DNA of 64,000 nt from FEN-1191 sp964528845 (GCA_964528845.1 CAZGVE010000004.1:67942-131941), one strand, 5' to 3'. Positions 51,077-60,540 are shown, counted from the stretch's first letter. The notes: generated by a model from the letters alone, not told the origin. Made by a program: numbers and translations.

Positions 51077-51127
51077 CGTCCTCGTGGGGCCTGTAGCAGG
51101 CCGGCCTGTACTGCTGCCCGAGTACCG

Positions 51128-51133
51128 ATTATA
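51128..51133 (-). promoter_or_regulatory. Perfect -10 hexamer upstream of ffh
   Basis: TATAAT reads on the minus strand at 51133-51128, 52 bp before the ffh start and in the 66-bp divergent region with the CNNM gene. No good -35 is seen at 17 bp, so the promoter is a candidate only. Confidence 0.3.
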
Positions 51134-51142
51134 AGAGACTTC

Positions 51143-52432
51143 GTGTACCACGCGCCGTCGATCGTGCTGATCCTGGTCCTGCTCGCGCTGCTGCTCGTGA
51201 TCGCGTTCTCGGCCGGCACCGAAGTGGCGATGCTCTCGATCAACCGCTATCGCCTGCGTCACCGCGTGGGCACCGGCGAGGGACCGGCACGACTGCTCGA
51301 ACGGCTGCTGGCGCAGCCGAACCGCTGGCTCGGCGCGAACCTCGTGATCCAGGAACTCGCCAGCGTCGCCGCCTCGACCGTGGCGATCCTGCTGGCCCAG
51401 CGCAGCGGCGAGCGCCTGGCGGTACCGCTCACGATGGTGCTGCTGGCCGTCGTGATGATCGTATTCTGCGAGCTCACCCCGAAGATCTTCGCCGCGGTGC
51501 ACGCCGAGGGCGTGGCGCTGCGGGCCGCGTACGTCTACCGCGTGCTGCTGTGGCTTACCGCCCCGCTGGTATGGGTCACGAGTCACATCGCACAGGGCTT
51601 CCTGCGCCTGATCGGGGTCACGCGCGCGGCCGAGGCCAGCCACGCTCTGTCTACGGACGAACTGCGTACCGTGGTCGCGGAGGCCAGCGCGCTGGTGCCG
51701 CAGCGCCACCGCCAGATGCTGCTTTCGATCCTGGATCTCGAGCGCATGAGCGTCAATGACATCATGATTCCGCGGCAGGAGATCGCGGCCATCGATATCG
51801 CCGAGAGTTGGGAGGACATCCTCGAGCGCCTGCGCCAGACCCCGCATTCACGCCTGCCGCTCTATGATGGCGAGCTGGACGATCTGGTGGGCATCCTGCA
51901 CATGAAGCGCATCGCCCAGGAGCTGGTGCGCGGCAGCCTCACGCGCGAGCGCGTGCTCGAACTCGCCCAGGCGAGCGAACCCTACTTCGTCCCCGAAGGC
52001 ACCACCCTCACGCAGCAGCTCGCGCAATTCCAGCGCACCCGGCGCCGCCTCGCGTTCGTGGTCGACGAATACGGCGACATCGCCGGACTGGTGACTCTGG
52101 AGGATATCCTCGAGGAAATCGTAGGCGAGTTCACGAGCGACCCGGCGACCTTCACCCACAAGGACGCCCACCAGGACGCGGCCGGCAACTGGCTCGTGAA
52201 CGCGAGCGCGACCATTCGCGCACTGAACCGCTCGCTCGGCTGGCAGCTGCCCGCGCTCGGCCCGCGCACGCTCAATGGCCTGCTGCTCGAAAAGCTCGAG
52301 ACCATTCCGGCGCCGGGCACGGCATTGCGCATCGGGGACTATGACTTCGAGATCCTGCAGATCGCCGACAATGCGATCCGCACCGTGCGGGTACGCCGCA
52401 CTCCGGCAATGGCTACGCTGCCGGCGGCGTGA
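51143..52432 (+). CDS. CNNM/CorC-type membrane protein with CBS pair (DUF21)
   Basis: A 429-residue protein with a DUF21 membrane domain of about four segments (residues 5-180), a CBS pair (about 205-325, including SVNDIMIPRQEI and VVDEYGDIAGLVTLEDILEEIVGE, by its ends) and a C-terminal CorC/HlyC transporter-associated domain. Such proteins are implicated in Mg2+ or Co2+ handling. The start is GTG at 51143. Its last 20 bp overlap the 3' end of radA on the other strand. Confidence 0.9.
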   Translation: MYHAPSIVLILVLLALLLVIAFSAGTEVAMLSINRYRLRHRVGTGEGPARLLERLLAQPNRWLGANLVIQELASVAASTVAILLAQRSGERLAVPLTMVLLAVVMIVFCELTPKIFAAVHAEGVALRAAYVYRVLLWLTAPLVWVTSHIAQGFLRLIGVTRAAEASHALSTDELRTVVAEASALVPQRHRQMLLSILDLERMSVNDIMIPRQEIAAIDIAESWEDILERLRQTPHSRLPLYDGELDDLVGILHMKRIAQELVRGSLTRERVLELAQASEPYFVPEGTTLTQQLAQFQRTRRRLAFVVDEYGDIAGLVTLEDILEEIVGEFTSDPATFTHKDAHQDAAGNWLVNASATIRALNRSLGWQLPALGPRTLNGLLLEKLETIPAPGTALRIGDYDFEILQIADNAIRTVRVRRTPAMATLPAA

Positions 52433-53774
52433 AGGCCGCGGCCAGCGCCTCGGTCAGATTGGCCACACCATGCAGCGCGAGCCCCGGCACGGGCGTGCGC
52501 GGCACGTTCTCGCGCGCCAGGATCACGCTCGCGAATCCGAGTTTGGCGAGTTCCCGCAGCCGTTCCTCCCCGTGAGGCACCGGCCGCACCTCGCCGGTGA
52601 GGCCAAGTTCTCCGAACGCTACCAGCGCAGCCGGGAGGGCCCGTGCGCGCAGGCTCGAAGCCAGAGCCAGCGCTACCGGCAGGTCGGTAGCGGTCTCCGC
52701 GATCTCGATGCCGCCTACGAGGTTCACGAACACGTCATAGTCGGAGAGCGGCAACTCCGCATGACGGCTCAGGATCGCCAGCAGCATCGACAAGCGGTTG
52801 GCGTCGACCCCCTGTGCGACCCGGCGCGGCGCGCCGAAGCGACAGCGGTCCACGAGCGCCTGTACTTCCAGCAGCAGCGGTCGTCCACCATTGCGTGCGA
52901 CCATCACGATGCTTCCCGGTACCGGTTCCGGATGGCGCGACAGGAACATCGCCGAGGGGTTCCTGACCTCCCGCAAACCGGACTCGCCCATCGCAAAGAA
53001 GCCCAGCTCATTGACTGGTCCATAGCGGTTCTTCGTCGCCCGCAGCAGCCGGTAGCGACTACCCGCATCGCTCTCGAAATAGAGCACGGTATCCACCAGG
53101 TGCTCGAGCAGCTTCGGGCCCGCAATTCCTCCATCCTTGGTCACGTGGCCGACGATGATGACGGCCGCGCCGCTGCCCTTCGCATGGCGTACCAGCGCCG
53201 CTGTGCATTCCCGCAGCTGCACCAGCGAGCCGGCACCGGACTCCACCTGCGCATGCTGCATCGTCTGGATCGAATCGATCAGCAGCAGGACCGGCGGGGC
53301 CTCACGGGCGAGCTGCAGGATCGCGTCCAGTGAGTTGTCGGCGACGAGCACGAGCTTTGGACCCGTAAGCCGCAGGCGCTGCGAGCGCAGAGCGATCTGC
53401 GCCACGGACTCCTCGCCGCTCGCATACAAGACGGGTTGCGAGCTCGCTACGGCCGCCGCCAGCTGCAGCAGCAGGGTGGACTTGCCGATACCCGGCTCGC
53501 CACCGAGCAATGTCACTGAGCCAGGCACCAGCCCGCCGCCGAATACGCGATCGAGCTCCCCGAGGCCGAGCGCCAGTCGTGGCAGGGACGCAACGCCGTG
53601 ATGCGCACCTTCGAGACTGGTGCCGTGGGCTGGTGCGGCGCTGGTTGGCTCGCCGGCGACCCCGCTGGCACGCTCCAGGGCATCCCATTCCCGACACTGC
53701 GGACACTGCCCCTGCCACTTGAGCGCTTCGGCGCCACAGGCACGACAGACGAACGGTGCGGCCGTACGTGCCAT
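52413..53774 (-). CDS. radA: DNA repair protein RadA
   Basis: A 453-residue RecA-like branch-migration factor. It has an N-terminal zinc finger CRACGAEALKWQGQCPQC, Walker A GGEPGIGKST near residue 85, and the RadA motif KNRYG (usual KNRFG) near 245, and it ends in a Lon-like domain. The ATG at 53774 gives the family start MARTAAPFVCRACG. It converges on the CNNM gene with a 20-bp overlap. Confidence 0.96.
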   Translation of the reverse strand: MARTAAPFVCRACGAEALKWQGQCPQCREWDALERASGVAGEPTSAAPAHGTSLEGAHHGVASLPRLALGLGELDRVFGGGLVPGSVTLLGGEPGIGKSTLLLQLAAAVASSQPVLYASGEESVAQIALRSQRLRLTGPKLVLVADNSLDAILQLAREAPPVLLLIDSIQTMQHAQVESGAGSLVQLRECTAALVRHAKGSGAAVIIVGHVTKDGGIAGPKLLEHLVDTVLYFESDAGSRYRLLRATKNRYGPVNELGFFAMGESGLREVRNPSAMFLSRHPEPVPGSIVMVARNGGRPLLLEVQALVDRCRFGAPRRVAQGVDANRLSMLLAILSRHAELPLSDYDVFVNLVGGIEIAETATDLPVALALASSLRARALPAALVAFGELGLTGEVRPVPHGEERLRELAKLGFASVILARENVPRTPVPGLALHGVANLTEALAAAFTPPAA

Positions 53775-53982
53775 CAGACCAGCCGACCCGGCGGCCGCCT
53801 TGGGGTTGCTTGACGTACGTCGCACTGCACGCCCGCAACTGTGATCCGGGCCGCGCATCGAGGCGGCGGCGATGCTAAGTTATATGTCCGGGCGAGGCAG
53901 GAGAGCACGGCAGGTGGACCGCGCAAGCACGGCGTGGGCAACACGCAGCGCAGGGTGCTCCCAATGAAGGCATGGATTGAAA

Positions 53983-53998
53983 TGTGACGCAGTTCAAG
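53983..53998 (+). promoter_or_regulatory. Degenerate CRP-like site upstream of the PP2C gene
   Basis: TGTGA-CGCAGT-TCAAG at 53983-53998 has one perfect CRP half-site and a poor second half. It matches the perfect site at 19132-19147 at 13 of the first 14 bases. It lies 42 bp before the PP2C start, in a 265-bp intergenic region (53775-54039) in which I see no gene. TTGAAA at 53976-53981 could be a -35. Confidence 0.3.
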
Positions 53999-54039
53999 GA
54001 TTCTCACATACACCAGCCGTGCCGGGCAGCTCCGGATCT

Positions 54040-54870
54040 ATGAGCCTCAGGGGCAAAATGCGCTGTGTGGGTCAGACCGATGCCGGCCGGGTCCGCGATC
54101 ATAACGAAGATACGATCGCCTATGACTCGGAAATCGGCCTCATGGTCCTGGCAGACGGCATGGGCGGCTACAATGCCGGCGAGGTCGCAAGCGGCATCGC
54201 CGTCAAGACGATAGTCGGGCTCGTGCGCGATGCGGTCGTGCGCGAGGATCTGCGCATCCATGACTCCACGGCAGGCCTGTCCCGTGCCTCGATCATTCTG
54301 CGCGACGCGATCATGCGTGCCAACAAGATCATCTTCCAGACGGCCCGCACGCAGCCGCAGTGCGAAGGCATGGGCACCACGGTCGTCGGGGCGCTGTTCT
54401 TCGACAATCGCGTGTCGATCGCTCACGTCGGGGATTCGCGGCTCTACCGGCTGCGAAGCGACGGCCTCGAGCAGCTCACGATGGACCACTCGCTGCTGCA
54501 GGAACTGGTCGATCGCGGCTTCTACTCGCCCGAGGAGGCGCAGCGCGCGGCCAACAAGAACTATGTGACCCGCGCCCTGGGCGTCGAGTCAAACGTCGAA
54601 GTAGAGGTGCAGGAGTACCAGGTGCAGAAGGGTGATCTCTACCTGATCTGCTCGGACGGCCTGTCGGATATGGTCGAAGACGACGATATTCACTTAACGA
54701 TCAGCACCTTTGGTGCTAACCTTGAGACAGCCACTAAACAACTGATACAGCTGGGCAACGATAACGGTGGGAAGGACAACATTTCGGTTGTAGTGGCCGA
54801 GATCACGGAATCGTTCCCCGCGCCGCGCGGAATCTTGGACAAGATGCTGGGCTGGTTCAGCTCCACCTGA
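54040..54870 (+). CDS. PP2C-type serine/threonine phosphatase (Stp1/PrpC-like)
   Basis: A 276-residue bacterial PP2C phosphatase. The metal-binding aspartates are in DHNEDT near residue 20, DGMGG near 39, SDGLSDMV near 206 and GKDNISVVV near 249. It removes phosphate from Ser/Thr and may oppose a Hanks-type kinase. No kinase gene is in the window. The ATG at 54040 was chosen; a later ATG at residue 7 is possible. The FHA gene follows 12 bp downstream. Confidence 0.92.
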   Translation: MSLRGKMRCVGQTDAGRVRDHNEDTIAYDSEIGLMVLADGMGGYNAGEVASGIAVKTIVGLVRDAVVREDLRIHDSTAGLSRASIILRDAIMRANKIIFQTARTQPQCEGMGTTVVGALFFDNRVSIAHVGDSRLYRLRSDGLEQLTMDHSLLQELVDRGFYSPEEAQRAANKNYVTRALGVESNVEVEVQEYQVQKGDLYLICSDGLSDMVEDDDIHLTISTFGANLETATKQLIQLGNDNGGKDNISVVVAEITESFPAPRGILDKMLGWFSST

Positions 54871-54882
54871 GGCTAAAAGCAC

Positions 54883-55578
54883 ATGGCTAGGTTGATTCTG
54901 AGTCTGGACGGAGCGGTCCTCGCTGAATACAACATGAACAAGGAGCGCTATACGATCGGGCGCCTGCCGGATAACGACATCCGGATCGACAACCCGGCTG
55001 TCAGCGGGCACCACTCCCTGATCATCAACATCCTTAATGACTCGTTCCTCGAGGATCTGAACAGCACCAACGGTACCTATGTCAACGGCAAGCTGATCAA
55101 GAAGCATGCGCTGCAGCACGGCGATGTGATCACTGCCGGCCATCACCAGCTGCGTTTCGTCGAAGACGACGAGGCCCAGCAGGATGAGTTCGAGAAGACC
55201 ATGGTGATCCAGCCCTCGGCCCGCCCGGTCGAGAAGCTGCGCGCCGCGGTCAACGATCCGGCGGCGACCGCCTCGCGCCGCACACTCGGCAACGGCACCC
55301 CCGTCATCAAGAAGGCCAAGCTGCAGGTGCTCTCCGGCGCCTTCGCCGGGCGCGAACTCGAGCTGACCAAGGCGCTCACGACGCTGGGCCGGCCCGGCGT
55401 GCAGGTGGCCGCGATCACGCGCCGCTCCGAGGGCTACTTCATCGTGCACGTCGATTCCGAGGTCGAAGACAACTTCCCGCTGGTCAACGGCGCACCGATC
55501 GGGGCCCAGGCCCGCAAGCTCGCCGACAACGACGTGATCCAGCTCGCTGGCGTGAAGATGGGCTTCTTCGAGGGCTGA
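54883..55578 (+). CDS. Double FHA-domain protein
   Basis: A 231-residue protein. The first FHA domain (about residues 5-92) has the phosphothreonine-binding set: IGRLPDND, SGHHS and STNGTYVNG. The second (about 145-230) has LGRPG but lacks the Ser-x-x-His pair and probably does not bind phosphopeptide. A linker with KTMVIQ near residue 105 holds a threonine of the kind kinases modify. Co-expression with the PP2C gene suggests a phospho-signalling pair. Type VI secretion FHA roles are an alternative, but no such genes are near. Confidence 0.88.
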   Translation: MARLILSLDGAVLAEYNMNKERYTIGRLPDNDIRIDNPAVSGHHSLIINILNDSFLEDLNSTNGTYVNGKLIKKHALQHGDVITAGHHQLRFVEDDEAQQDEFEKTMVIQPSARPVEKLRAAVNDPAATASRRTLGNGTPVIKKAKLQVLSGAFAGRELELTKALTTLGRPGVQVAAITRRSEGYFIVHVDSEVEDNFPLVNGAPIGAQARKLADNDVIQLAGVKMGFFEG

Positions 55579-55584
55579 ACGCCC

Positions 55585-57354
55585 TTAAGTGACCCCGGAG
55601 CGTTCGGTCATGCGATCCTGCAGTGCCAGCAGCAGGTCGTGGCGCGAGACCTCGCCCAGCAGCACCGGGCTCCAGTTGCCTGCGACCACCGGCAGGCGCC
55701 TTGCACGGTGCGCGATGAACACGTCGAGCGCGTCCCCGAGCAGCATATCGGGCGTCAGCACCGGCGGGGCGGCGATCATGTACTGCGCCACGGTGGGGTT
55801 CCCGTCCGACGTGTTGGCGAGTCTGGGACTGCGGATCGAGGCCAGATCGAGTTCCCCGACCAGCTGCTGCTCGGCGTCGACCACATACGCACGCTGCGCC
55901 CCGCGAGCCGGTGCGCGCGCGAGCGCCGAGCGCAATGGTTCCTCTCGCTGCAGCACCAGCGCCGGGGGACGCACGAGCGCGCTGATCTGCCGCACTCGCC
56001 ACTCCGCATCCTGCTCGACGGTCGAGGCCCGAAGCGAGCGGGTGTAGATCGATTCACCGCGCAGGTAGATTCGCGCTACATAGTGCGCCGTCACACAGGC
56101 CAGCATCAGCGGCAGCACCACGTCGTAATCCAGGGTCATTTCGAAGATCAGCAGGATCGAAGTCAACGGGGCATGCGTGGTCGCCGCCAGCAGCGCGCCC
56201 ATGCCTACCACGGCATAGGCGGACAGCTGCGAGAGCGAGTGCGGATCGATCCGATGCAGCCCGGCGCCGAACATCGCGCCCAACGCGGCCCCCATGAACA
56301 GCGTCGGGGTCAGGATGCCGCCCACCGCGCCCGATCCGATCGAGGCCGCGGTGCTGACCAGCTTGGCCGCGAGCATCAATGCCAGCACCTGGAGCGTGAG
56401 CTGCTCATTGAGCATGGTATTGACCACGCTGTAGCCATTTCCCCAAACCTCCGGCACGGCAACCGAAATCACCCCGACGATGAGCCCGCCAAGTGCCAGC
56501 GTCGCGGGAGCCGGCCATTGCAACGCGCGGAACGCGCCGCGCGCGCGCTCGAGCGCCCCCAGGTAAGTCGGGGCAAAATGTCCGAGCACGATGCCCAGCA
56601 GCGCAAAAAGCGCAAGTTCCCACGGGGCGCCGAAGTTGATGTGCGGCACCTGGTACACCGGCCCGGCACCAAGCAGCTGACGGCTGATCGCATCCGACAC
56701 GACGGAGGCCACGATCAGTGGGCCGAAGCTCTCCATCGCGATCGAGCCGAGCACCACTTCGGCGACGAACAGGGCACCGGCGATCGGCGCGTTGTAGGCG
56801 GCGGCGATGCCGGCTGCCGCGCCGCAGGCGACCAGCAGGCGCTGGCGCGGTACCGGGACCTGAGTCCAGCGGCCGACCTGCGAGGCCAGCATCGCGGCCA
56901 GCTGTACCATCGGGCCCTCGCGACCGATCGAGCCCCCCGATCCTATCGAAAAGAACGATGAGGCCACCTGCAGCAGGACTGCCCGGCCTCCCAGCTGCCC
57001 ATTTCCGACCGCGACCGCCTCCATATAGTCGACGCTGCGCATGGATCGCAGCACGCGCGCTCCCGCCCACAGCAGCGCTCCGGCGCAGGCGCCCCCGATC
57101 GTCGGCACCGCGATGCGCGCCCACCACGGCAGTGCTGCGGCGGTCTCGACCAATTCGGTCGAACTTCCGGTGAGTGCGCGCTGCACCAGCCGTACGCTGA
57201 TGCGAAACGCAACACCCGACACGGCCCCACCGATCCCGATGAGCGCGGCCCAGAATACGATGCCGCCGAGCTGGCCATGCCTGGCCGCCGCCAGTCCGGC
57301 GCGGACCAGGCGTCGGAGTCGCGCGATCGGGTGCCCGGCCTCAGACCAGCTCAA
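55585..57354 (-). CDS. ClC-family chloride channel or H+/Cl- antiporter with CBS pair
   Basis: A 589-residue protein. The ClC membrane domain (about residues 30-440) carries the selectivity motifs GSGGSIGREGP near residue 137 and a GGILTPTLFMGAALG stretch near 345. A CBS pair occupies the C-terminal 130 residues. The start is TTG at 57354, overlapping the alr end by 14 bp; no ATG follows early enough. It faces the FHA gene with 6 bp between stops. Confidence 0.93.
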   Translation of the reverse strand: MSWSEAGHPIARLRRLVRAGLAAARHGQLGGIVFWAALIGIGGAVSGVAFRISVRLVQRALTGSSTELVETAAALPWWARIAVPTIGGACAGALLWAGARVLRSMRSVDYMEAVAVGNGQLGGRAVLLQVASSFFSIGSGGSIGREGPMVQLAAMLASQVGRWTQVPVPRQRLLVACGAAAGIAAAYNAPIAGALFVAEVVLGSIAMESFGPLIVASVVSDAISRQLLGAGPVYQVPHINFGAPWELALFALLGIVLGHFAPTYLGALERARGAFRALQWPAPATLALGGLIVGVISVAVPEVWGNGYSVVNTMLNEQLTLQVLALMLAAKLVSTAASIGSGAVGGILTPTLFMGAALGAMFGAGLHRIDPHSLSQLSAYAVVGMGALLAATTHAPLTSILLIFEMTLDYDVVLPLMLACVTAHYVARIYLRGESIYTRSLRASTVEQDAEWRVRQISALVRPPALVLQREEPLRSALARAPARGAQRAYVVDAEQQLVGELDLASIRSPRLANTSDGNPTVAQYMIAAPPVLTPDMLLGDALDVFIAHRARRLPVVAGNWSPVLLGEVSRHDLLLALQDRMTERSGVT

Positions 57355-58417
57355 TCGGTACCCGCTGGCTCACGGCGCAGACGAGCTCATACGCCGCGGT
57401 GCCGGCGGCGGCCGCAATCTCCTCGACCGGCAGGCGCTCGCCCCACAGCTCGACCGGGTCGCCAAGCTGGACCGCGGGCAGATCCGTGATGTCCACCGCG
57501 ATCATGTCCATCGACACCCGGCCGGCGAGCGCGGCGCGATGCGCACCGATCAGTACCGGCGTGCCGCTCTGCAGGCCCCGCGGCAGGCCGTCCCCATAGC
57601 CCGCCGCCACGATTGCGATGCGCGAATCGCGTGGCGCGCGCCACAATCCGCCATAGCCGACACGCTCGCCGGCCGGCACGCTTCGCAGTGCGATGACCGT
57701 GCTCTCCAGACTCATGGCCGCTCGCAACCCGAAATCCGCGCCGCGGCGATCCCCGAACGGACTGACCCCGTAGAGCGCGAGTCCCGGCCGCACCCAGTCG
57801 GCGTGCGTTGCCGGTGTGCGCAGGATCGCCGCGGAATTCGCGATGCTCAGTTCGGCTTGCAGCCCCGCGAGCAACGGCCGCAGGCGCGCAAGCTGCGCGT
57901 TGGTGGCCTCACCGTCGGGGTCGTCGGCGCAAGCCAGGTGCGTGAGCACCCGCAGCTCGCTTAGCCCCGGCACGAGCGCCGCCAGGCGCTGCCAGGCTTG
58001 CCGAAACTCCTCCGGACGGAACCCCAAGCGGTTCATGCCGGTGTCGACCTTGAGCCAGACCGCCGGACGCGGACCACCGCGCCAGGATTCGAGCAACGCG
58101 ATCTGCTGTGCCTGGTGCACCACCAGCTCGAGCCCGAGACGCACCGCCTCGGCGAGCTGATCGGCATCGAGCACCCCTTCGAGCAGCACGATCCGGCCAT
58201 CCAGTCCCGCCGAGCGCAGCGCCGCCGCCTCCTCCAGGCGCGCCACCGCAAACGCATCTGCAGCGCGCAGCGCCTGGGCGGACGGCACGAGGCCGTGGCC
58301 ATAGGCATTCGCCTTCACGACCGCCATCACGCGGCTCGCAGGCGCAAAGGCACGGATGGTTTCGAGATTCGCACGCAGCGCCGCACGGTTGATACGCGCG
58401 CGTATCAGCGGTCTCAC
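57341..58417 (-). CDS. alr: Alanine racemase
   Basis: A 358-residue PLP enzyme making D-alanine for peptidoglycan. The PLP lysine is in VMAVVKANAYGHG at residues 30-42 and the catalytic tyrosine in ERVGYGGLW near 253. The GTG start overlaps the dnaB stop as GTGA. The dnaB-alr order is shared with E. coli. Confidence 0.96.
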   Translation of the reverse strand: MRPLIRARINRAALRANLETIRAFAPASRVMAVVKANAYGHGLVPSAQALRAADAFAVARLEEAAALRSAGLDGRIVLLEGVLDADQLAEAVRLGLELVVHQAQQIALLESWRGGPRPAVWLKVDTGMNRLGFRPEEFRQAWQRLAALVPGLSELRVLTHLACADDPDGEATNAQLARLRPLLAGLQAELSIANSAAILRTPATHADWVRPGLALYGVSPFGDRRGADFGLRAAMSLESTVIALRSVPAGERVGYGGLWRAPRDSRIAIVAAGYGDGLPRGLQSGTPVLIGAHRAALAGRVSMDMIAVDITDLPAVQLGDPVELWGERLPVEEIAAAAGTAAYELVCAVSQRVPIELV

Positions 58418-59820
58418 CGCAAGATGCCCTCAGCGTATGAGTCGGGCGCGAAATTGATGAACCGCGTGTATTGGCCTTGGAAGGTGAGCAGGAAGGTTCC
58501 GGTCTCGCCATTGCGATGCTTCGCGAGGTCGATCTCCGCCATACCCTTCTTCGTGGTGTTCTTGTCGTAGACCTCGTCGCGATAGATCAGCAGGATCATG
58601 TCGGCGTCCTGCTCGAGCGCGCCGGACTCGCGCAGGTCCGACATGACCGGCTTCTTCTCGGTGCGCTGCTCGACACTGCGATTGAGCTGCGAGAGCGCGA
58701 GCACCGGCACGGAGAGCTCCTTCGCCAGCGCCTTCAGACCGCGCGAAATCTCGGCAATCTCAGTCGCCCGATTCTCCTGCGTGCCCGGCACCTGCATGAG
58801 CTGCAGGTAATCGACCACGATCAGGTCCAGGCCGTGCTCGCGCTTGAGGCGGCGCGCGCGCGCGCGCAGTTCGGTCGGCGTCAGGCCGGCAGATTCATCG
58901 ATGAAGATGCGCGCCTCGGACAGCTGGTGCGTCGCAGCGGTGATGCGCACCCAGTCGTCATCCGATACGCGTCCGGTGCGGATGCTGTTCAGCGGCACAT
59001 GACCGATCGAGGACAGCATGCGCGTGACGAGCTGCTCCGAGGGCATCTCCATGCTGAAGATCGCAACCGAAGCCTTGCTGTCGGGACTCACCGCCGCGTA
59101 TTCGGCCATGTTGACCGCCAGCGTGGTCTTTCCCATCGACGGTCGGCCCGCGATGATCACGAGGTCACCGCCGCGCAAGCCACCGGTCAGGCGGTCAAAA
59201 TCGGCGAATCCGGTCGCGAGGCCGCGCAGCTTGTCGGGATTGGTATGCCATTCGTCGATCTTGTCGATCAGCGGCGGCAGCAGCGTGCTCACGCGCACGA
59301 TCCCGGAGCCGGAGCGCGCGCCCAGCTCGGCGATCTCGAAAACCCGAGCCTCGGCGCGGTCCACGAGGTCGCGGGCCGACAGACCCTGCTCGGAGAACAC
59401 CGACGCGGTGATGGCGCGGCCGGCCTCGATCAGCCGCCGCAGCAGCGCGCGCTCGCGCACGATCTGGGCGTAGGCACGCACATTGGCCGCAGTCGGAGTA
59501 TCCCGGGCCAGGGTGCCGAGGTAGGCGAGGCCGCCGGCCTGCTCGAGCTGCCCTCGCCGCTCGAGTTGCTCGGCGACCGTGACGACGTCGCCCGGCCGGC
59601 CGGACAGCGCGAGTTCGGCGAGCGCCTCGAACACCAGGCGGTGGTCAGGCCGGTAGAAGTCCTCGGCGGCCACGATGTCGGCGGCCTGATCCCACGATGT
59701 CGTGTCGATCAGCAGCGCGCCGAGCACGGATTGCTCGGCTTCGATCGAGTGGGGTGGAGTGAGCGCGTCCCCCTCCGGACGCTCGCCGTCGCGGCGCGGC
59801 CGCAGCGGCATCGTGCTCAT
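58414..59820 (-). CDS. dnaB: Replicative DNA helicase DnaB
   Basis: The 468-residue hexameric fork helicase. The N-terminal helical domain begins at PPHSIEAEQSVLGALL. The RecA-like domain has Walker A GRPSMGKTTLA near residue 213 and later the VVDYLQLM Walker B. No intein is present; the P-loop region is continuous. The ATG at 59820 lies 7 bp after rplI. Confidence 0.97.
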   Translation of the reverse strand: MSTMPLRPRRDGERPEGDALTPPHSIEAEQSVLGALLIDTTSWDQAADIVAAEDFYRPDHRLVFEALAELALSGRPGDVVTVAEQLERRGQLEQAGGLAYLGTLARDTPTAANVRAYAQIVRERALLRRLIEAGRAITASVFSEQGLSARDLVDRAEARVFEIAELGARSGSGIVRVSTLLPPLIDKIDEWHTNPDKLRGLATGFADFDRLTGGLRGGDLVIIAGRPSMGKTTLAVNMAEYAAVSPDSKASVAIFSMEMPSEQLVTRMLSSIGHVPLNSIRTGRVSDDDWVRITAATHQLSEARIFIDESAGLTPTELRARARRLKREHGLDLIVVDYLQLMQVPGTQENRATEIAEISRGLKALAKELSVPVLALSQLNRSVEQRTEKKPVMSDLRESGALEQDADMILLIYRDEVYDKNTTKKGMAEIDLAKHRNGETGTFLLTFQGQYTRFINFAPDSYAEGILR

Positions 59821-59827
59821 GGCTCTG

Positions 59828-60283
59828 TCAGCCAGCCTCTTCGGCCACGATGCTGACGTCCAATTCAACCTCGACGTCGGCATGCAGATGCAGCTGCACA
59901 CGGTAGTCGCCGACGCTGCGCAGCGGGCCCGCCGGCAGGCGCACCTCGCTGCGAGCGACGGGGTGCCCGGCCTTGGTCGAGAACTCGGCGATGTCGGCCG
60001 TACCGACCGAGCCGAACAGCTTGCCCTCGGTTCCGGCCTTGGCCGCGATCGTCAGCTTGAGTCCCGCGAGCGCCGCGCCACGCGCCTGCGCCTGCGCCAG
60101 TTCCTCGTTGGCCGCTCGTTCGAGCTCGCTGCGGCGCGCCTCGAAACGCGCGACGTTCTCGGCCGTCGCGAGCGTTGCCTTGCCCTGCGGCAGCAGGAAA
60201 TTGCGGCCGTACCCGGAGCGCACACGCACCCGGTCGCCGATGTTGCCGAGGTTCGCCACCTTCTGCAGCAGTATGAGTTCCAT
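59828..60283 (-). CDS. rplI: 50S ribosomal protein L9
   Basis: The 151-residue L9, with the diagnostic N-domain MELILLQKVANLGNIGD and GYGRNFLLPQGKA, a long connecting helix and a C-terminal rRNA-binding domain. It follows rpsR by 11 bp in the rpsF-rpsR-rplI-dnaB operon. Confidence 0.98.
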   Translation of the reverse strand: MELILLQKVANLGNIGDRVRVRSGYGRNFLLPQGKATLATAENVARFEARRSELERAANEELAQAQARGAALAGLKLTIAAKAGTEGKLFGSVGTADIAEFSTKAGHPVARSEVRLPAGPLRSVGDYRVQLHLHADVEVELDVSIVAEEAG

Positions 60284-60294
60284 CGCGGCCGCCC

Positions 60295-60540
60295 TCAGTG
60301 CTGGTCGGTATACGGCAGCAGCGCCAGGAAGCGCGCGCGCTTGATCGCGGTCGCCAGCTGCCGCTGGTAGAAGCTCTTGGTGCCCGTGATCCTGCTCGGC
60401 ACGATCTTGCCGGTCTCGGTCACGTAGTTCTTCAGGGTTGCGAGATCCTTGTAATCGATCATCGCGACATCATCGGCCGTGAAACGGCAGAATTTCTTGC
60501 GCCGCGTGAAGCGGGAATTGGTCGGTGCTGCCATGGTCAT
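60295..60540 (-). CDS. rpsR: 30S ribosomal protein S18
   Basis: The 81-residue S18. RRKKFCRFTADDV and DYKDLATLKNYVTETGKIVPSRITG (by its ends) are diagnostic. The ATG at 60540 overlaps the rpsF stop as ATGA; an ATG two codons later is also possible. There is no priB between rpsF and rpsR, unlike in enterics. Confidence 0.98.
   Translation of the reverse strand: MTMAAPTNSRFTRRKKFCRFTADDVAMIDYKDLATLKNYVTETGKIVPSRITGTKSFYQRQLATAIKRARFLALLPYTDQH

Noticed and set aside
51077..51847. An N-terminal extension of ffh of over 250 residues
   Set aside because: The open frame is the antisense of the CNNM gene, and the family start MFDQLTTRL is at 51076.
53982..54009. ATGTGA...TCACAT inverted repeat as a CRP site
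   Set aside because: The half-sites are 16 bp apart, not 6, so one CRP dimer could not bind both.
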